A DNA stretch of 10,455 bases from positions 1 through 10,455 of the forward strand of contig CAXYVG010000115.1 of assembly GCA_964292325.1 (NCBI GenBank). The letters run 5' to 3'. This DNA is from CTSoil-075 sp964292325 (GTDB lineage Bacteria; Bacillota; Negativicutes; DSM-13327). This document shows positions 7,305-10,455 of this stretch, piece after piece. The position numbers and the translations under genes were made by a program. How positions within the stretch are numbered: position 1 is the first letter of the stretch; each line of letters opens with the position of its first letter. The notes beneath the pieces were generated by a model. That model was not told where the DNA came from. It saw only the letters and a list, made by a program, of their open reading frames with translations, and did not search any database.

Positions 7305-8510
7305 CTATTCAATAGGATTATTAGACACATCAATATATATCAAGGATGGCATTTCAGCTAATACAGTGACATCTCTGACTTGGTTATTGTTCAAATTCAG
7401 GGATTTCAATTTACTCAGAGCAGCGAGTGGACTAATATCAGTGATGTTATTGTAGCTTAAACTAAGGCTTAGTAAGCTTTCCAATCCTGATAATGAAGAT
7501 ACGTCAGTGATGGTGTTGTTATCCAAAATAAGTGTTATCAGTGCCGTCATTCCGCTCAATGCACTGATATCGCGTATCTGATTACCGTACAAAACTAGCT
7601 TCTGCAAATGAATCAAATTTTCCAATGGCCTGATATCATTGATTTGGTTACTCATCAGATCAAGATAGGTCAATTCGTTTAATTCCCCTAGAGCGCTGAT
7701 TTCACTAATCACGTTCGAACTGAGCTCTAATTGGGTTAGATGAATCAGTCCACTCAAAGCATCGATATCGGTTATTCCATTTGAGTGTAGGTCCAAAATT
7801 GTCAAATTCGTCAGTTTACGCAAAGGACTGATGTCACTGATGTTGTTCCCGCCTAAACGAAGAATATTCAAGTTGACTAAGTCCGCTAAACTACCTATAT
7901 CGCTTATTTTATTGTCCCCAAGATCTAAATCCATCAGGTTTTCCAATCCCTTTAAACCATTAATCTCGCTGACCTTTGTGAAACGAATGCCCAAAACTTC
8001 AAGATCAACAAAATTTTCAATGCCATTAATATCCGTGATGTTCTCACCCGACAAGTGCAATGAGGTGATGCCCGCAAGATTTGTCTTATAAATAGGACCG
8101 TCCGGCTTTCCTATCAATAATCTCACCTGCTTTTCAAATTCTTCATTGTTAAATGCAACGGGAACGATAATGGTGCACGTTGCACGTTTATTAGTATTGG
8201 CAACTTTCACTGTAATGGTAGCAGTACCTGCGGCAACGGCTGATACTTCCCCTGAAGCAGACACGGTCGCAACACTTTCATCAGATGACGTCCAGTTTAA
8301 AACCCAATCCGTGGCATTTTCCGGCATGATTTCCCCAGTCAACACCATCTTTCTACCTATTTCAATCATGACATTTTCCTGTTCCAAACTAATTGAAGTT
8401 ACCTCAACAACATTTCTTTTGTTCAGAAGTCCTGTGGCCACAAGAAGCAAAATAAAAATGCCGGTTATCAGTAGTATTTTTTTTTGAAAGCCTTTATTGT
8501 CCTTTACCAT
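7305..8510 (-). CDS. Membrane-anchored BIg2 plus internalin-like leucine-rich-repeat protein
   Basis: This 401-residue surface protein has an N-terminal hydrophobic helix (about 12-30) after a basic stretch, with no lipobox cysteine, so it is either a signal anchor or a cleaved signal. Residues 36-117 form a bacterial Ig-like group 2 domain, with clear WTSSDESVATVSASGEV and AGTATITV signatures. Residues 121-145 resemble the N-cap of internalins. From about 146 to the end there are roughly eleven 22-residue repeats of the form LxxLxLxxNxIxDIxxLxxLxx. There is no LPXTG or C-terminal anchor, so the protein would be held by its N-terminus with the LRR facing outward, probably to bind a protein or glycan. 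The ATG at 8510 is preferred over the TTG at 8513 because GGAG lies 6 nt before it. The gene sits alone between two gaps inside an EPS cluster, an unusual place. The molecular partner is unknown. Confidence 0.88.
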   Translation of the reverse strand: MVKDNKGFQKKILLITGIFILLLVATGLLNKRNVVEVTSISLEQENVMIEIGRKMVLTGEIMPENATDWVLNWTSSDESVATVSASGEVSAVAAGTATITVKVANTNKRATCTIIVPVAFNNEEFEKQVRLLIGKPDGPIYKTNLAGITSLHLSGENITDINGIENFVDLEVLGIRFTKVSEINGLKGLENLMDLDLGDNKISDIGSLADLVNLNILRLGGNNISDISPLRKLTNLTILDLHSNGITDIDALSGLIHLTQLELSSNVISEISALGELNELTYLDLMSNQINDIRPLENLIHLQKLVLYGNQIRDISALSGMTALITLILDNNTITDVSSLSGLESLLSLSLSYNNITDISPLAALSKLKSLNLNNNQVRDVTVLAEMPSLIYIDVSNNPIE

Positions 8511-8513
8511 CAA

Positions 8514-8882
8514 AGTCTCCCTCTTCCCTTAAAAACAAAATTTCCTCATGTTTACCGAAATCAATCTAAATCAGCAACCAATTTGAATGATTTACCCTTT
8601 TCTGTAATAAGTTCTGAGAGGAAAACGATAATTTTCCGTGTACGCAGCTTCTCCCCCTACATTTTAACATGTTAAGGAATAGAAATCCCACCAAGGGGAT
8701 ATCAACAAGGCTGTTTCCCCCATTTTTTCGTAAATTGGACAACTAAAGTCAAATAGATCAGATGATGTACTGAATCTACATGCACCTGATCTATTTGTAA
8801 TTTCTTGAAGGACCCGTCAGAATTGGACAAAAAGTCCTAAATTTGCCACGGTTCCTGTTTTGTCAATAAACAATCGAGACCT
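8514..8882. other. Gap between the glycosyltransferase candidate and the LRR gene
   Basis: This 369-bp stretch has no coding signal on either strand. It holds the direct-repeat-bracketed hairpin at 8733-8836 and a perfect palindrome TTAACATGTTAA (8664-8675). On the minus strand there is a weak promoter-like TTGATA followed 18 nt later by TATTCC, at about 8680-8710. The 5' leader of the LRR gene must start somewhere here, but no strong -10 is visible. No U-tailed terminator was found after the 8883 stop, so read-through from the upstream gene is possible. Confidence 0.5.
8733..8836. repeat. Direct repeats bracketing a 12-bp-stem inverted repeat (possible mobile-element relic)
   Basis: AATTGGACAACTAAAGTC at 8733-8750 recurs as AATTGGACAAAAAGTC at 8821-8836. 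Between them, CAAATAGATCAG (8750-8761) is the exact reverse complement of CTGATCTATTTG (8786-8797), with an inner ATGTA/TACAT pair. The minus-strand stem is followed by GACTTTAG, not a U-run, so it is not an ordinary terminator. The layout suggests a small non-coding palindromic element or the decayed end of an insertion sequence. This is an inference, as no transposase is present. Confidence 0.45.
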
Positions 8883-9806
8883 CTATTTAAAGAAACGAGC
8901 AAACCATTGTTCCAGATCATATTTGTCCAAGATTTCAGAAGGAAACTGATGTAACGGTCTATTCAGGAATGCAGGAAGTTCAGCAATAGCATCTTCTTCC
9001 AATATGAATATATTGTCCGGATGATAAAAATCCTTAGATTTGATTCCCTTGTTGTTTGTTATCAATTTTTTTGAAAAAAACAAAGCCTCCAAAGGTCTAA
9101 GCGTCAACCCTTTTTGGTTATCGGTTAAAATATCCATGATGGCTCGGCTTTTAGTAATCATGTCCACGATAGTATCATAAGATCCCCTTTTTTGGTAATG
9201 TTCAGATTTATTGATTTGGCGGTCTTTATTGGCAACTATATAAAAATTGGTGATAACTCCCAACGCTCGCATCTGCGACTCCAAGGAGAGGAGTTCTTCC
9301 AAACGTCCCTTATCTTTGCCTACAAATAAAACATCATACTCAGGTTCCTTCGCTTCCTTTACTAAACCCTTCGAATAGAACTGAGTATTGTAATGTAATT
9401 GGTGCTCCCGGCAATCATTCTCATCAAAAGACCAAAATTCACATTTGCAGTCATCAAACTTATCCAAAGAAACAGAATTTGAGATGCTGTTCCAATACCA
9501 AACGATGACCCTGATTTTCTCATTCAGTCCATTGATGTATCTAACAGCTTCGGGGGTCCACTCAGCGTCCAAGAGAATGACCGTATCATAATCTGTTATA
9601 TTTTTTTTCCAATCACCATACCATACCCTTGTGTACGGGTAACCTAATTTAGTGTGAAGTCGTCTCATTAAGTCAACTGGATACACTCTTTTTGGAAAAT
9701 AGGTTGCGACATGATACCCCTTTCGGGCTAATTCTTTCGTGGCAAAATCATTTTCATCGATACCCACGTATAATGTTTTTTCTTTGTGTAATTCTAACGA
9801 GTCCAT
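8883..9806 (-). CDS. Divergent glycosyltransferase candidate (CgeB-like GT-B)
   Basis: This is a 307-residue cytoplasmic protein with no signal or membrane helix. The N-terminal half alternates beta and alpha (TLYVGIDENDF at 11-21, DTVILLDAEW at 74-83, IRVIVWYWNS at 98-107). The C-terminal half begins with YDVLFVGKDKGR (157-168) and ends near a KGLTLRPLEALFFSKKLIT segment (232-250). That segment parallels the donor-site region of CgeB-type and other GT-B glycosyltransferases, where an R-x-x-E-x-x-x-x-G/S motif precedes a phase such as LIT. Overall it fits a small GT-B enzyme placing a sugar on the EPS repeat unit. The family call rests on this pattern and on context, and I do not recognise a named orthologue. 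The ATG at 9806 has AAAGG 8 nt upstream. It follows rfbD after 83 bp and precedes the repeat-containing gap. Confidence 0.6.
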   Translation of the reverse strand: MDSLELHKEKTLYVGIDENDFATKELARKGYHVATYFPKRVYPVDLMRRLHTKLGYPYTRVWYGDWKKNITDYDTVILLDAEWTPEAVRYINGLNEKIRVIVWYWNSISNSVSLDKFDDCKCEFWSFDENDCREHQLHYNTQFYSKGLVKEAKEPEYDVLFVGKDKGRLEELLSLESQMRALGVITNFYIVANKDRQINKSEHYQKRGSYDTIVDMITKSRAIMDILTDNQKGLTLRPLEALFFSKKLITNNKGIKSKDFYHPDNIFILEEDAIAELPAFLNRPLHQFPSEILDKYDLEQWFARFFK

Positions 9807-9847
9807 TTTTTGAACCTTTCCTTATTGTTTTCCCAACCAACTTAACA

Positions 9848-9876
9848 TTTATCCGCAAAATAATCTTTCCAATCAA
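9848..9876 (-). promoter_or_regulatory. Weak candidate promoter upstream of the CgeB-like gene
   Basis: On the minus strand TTGATT and GATAAA are 17 bp apart, each matching four of six consensus bases, in the 83-bp gap after rfbD. Transcription would start near 9841, about 35 nt before the ATG. No terminator follows rfbD here, so the gene could equally be read from the rfb transcript. Confidence 0.28.
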
Positions 9877-9889
9877 TACGCAAAACCGG

Positions 9890-10455
9890 CTACGCATCGA
9901 TACTAGCGACAAACTGACTCAACGCTTCCTCCCAGGTCGGAATCTGGAATCCTGTTGCTTTTGCTTTGCTCAGATCCATTATCGAATGTTTAGGACGATA
10001 GGCTTTTTGTGGGTATTCCGCTGAAGTCACTGGTTTCACTTCCACGTTATGGTTCTTTAAAATTTCACGGGCGAATTCATACCAGGAGCAGCTGCCATCG
10101 TTTGATAAATGGTATACGCCATAAGCTGCATTCGTATCAAGCAGATGCAGCATGAAAGCCGCTAACGTACGAGTCCAGGTTGGGCGTCCAAACTGATCGT
10201 CAACAACAGTCAGGATGGGATGTGTTTTCCCTAAACGGAGCATCGTATACACGAAGTTATTTCCGAATTCCCCAAAAACCCACGAGGTTCGGATGATATA
10301 GAATTTGGAACAGAGGCTTCGAACCCACTGTTCTCCCTCATATTTCATACGGCCGTATTCGTTTTGTGGATTAGCCTGATCTGTTTCGGTATACTCTTTG
10401 GAATTATTCCCATCGAAAACATAGTCAGTACTGATGTACACCATAACCGCACCAT
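9890..10455 (-). CDS. rfbD: dTDP-4-dehydrorhamnose reductase, C-terminal part (cut by the window edge)
   Basis: RfbD/RmlD reduces dTDP-4-dehydro-L-rhamnose with NAD(P)H to dTDP-L-rhamnose, the last step of the rhamnose donor pathway. About 188 of the usual 280-290 residues are in the window. The frame stays open to the right edge through codons for G-A-V before MVYISTDYVFDG, so the methionine at 10444 is internal and the NAD-binding N-terminus lies outside. Visible marks are STDYVFDG, the catalytic YxxxK in YGRMKYEGE, RTSWVFGEFGNNFV, DQFGRPTWT and the substrate-site GVYHLSNDGSCSWYEFA. It ends ordinarily at VASIDA. Its partners rfbA, rfbB and rfbC are expected to the right, which is an inference from usual rfb gene order. 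Presence of this gene suggests the polysaccharide contains rhamnose. Confidence 0.95.
   Translation of the reverse strand, partial: GAVMVYISTDYVFDGNNSKEYTETDQANPQNEYGRMKYEGEQWVRSLCSKFYIIRTSWVFGEFGNNFVYTMLRLGKTHPILTVVDDQFGRPTWTRTLAAFMLHLLDTNAAYGVYHLSNDGSCSWYEFAREILKNHNVEVKPVTSAEYPQKAYRPKHSIMDLSKAKATGFQIPTWEEALSQFVASIDA

Noticed and set aside
7305..7330. LPXTG or other sortase signal at the end of the LRR protein
   Set aside because: The protein ends directly in the last LRR (SNNPIE) with no hydrophobic segment or charged tail.
8695..8727. GGGGA...TCCCC followed by C-ATTTTTT as a plus-strand terminator
   Set aside because: Only five pairs with a long loop, and no plus-strand gene exists upstream to terminate.

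Overview
The window looks like a chromosomal exopolysaccharide (EPS) or capsule region of a low-GC Gram-positive bacterium. The evidence is strong GGAGG-type ribosome binding sites, an EpsG-type polymerase, a CapA/Wzz-type chain-length protein and a NodB deacetylase with a Gram-positive signal peptide. Gene types and base composition suit Lactobacillales, possibly the Carnobacteriaceae/Trichococcus group. That placement is an inference from style, not from a marker gene.

Almost everything is on the minus strand, so transcription runs right to left. The right edge cuts dTDP-4-dehydrorhamnose reductase (rfbD/rmlD), which supplies dTDP-L-rhamnose. Next come a divergent CgeB-like glycosyltransferase candidate (8883-9806), a 370-bp gap with a hairpin bracketed by direct repeats, and a membrane-anchored protein with a BIg2 domain and internalin-type leucine-rich repeats (7305-8510). 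A second gap holds a good extended -10 promoter and a leader hairpin. It opens a tight four-gene operon: GT2 glycosyltransferase, GT4 glycosyltransferase, Wzz/CapA-like chain-length protein and EpsG-like polymerase. A very long hairpin terminator at 2727-2783 closes it.

Beyond a gene-free 365-bp stretch lies a separate gene for a secreted polysaccharide deacetylase (832-2355). Its C-terminal half is an extraordinary Gly-Tyr repeat of period four residues. It ends at a bidirectional terminator (681-729) shared with a plus-strand fragment at the left edge, the C-terminal end of a polytopic membrane protein that appears frame-broken.

The likely joint role is assembly of a rhamnose-containing surface polysaccharide. 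Sugar donor synthesis (RfbD) feeds cytoplasmic glycosyltransferases that build the repeat unit. EpsG polymerises it outside, the Wzz-like protein sets chain length, and the deacetylase may trim acetyl groups from the exported polymer or from the wall. The initiating transferase, flippase and tyrosine kinase/phosphatase are not in the window. The most unusual items are the Gly-Tyr tail on the deacetylase, the cytoplasmic tail on the Wzz protein that resembles a decayed kinase domain, and the LRR protein inside an EPS cluster.
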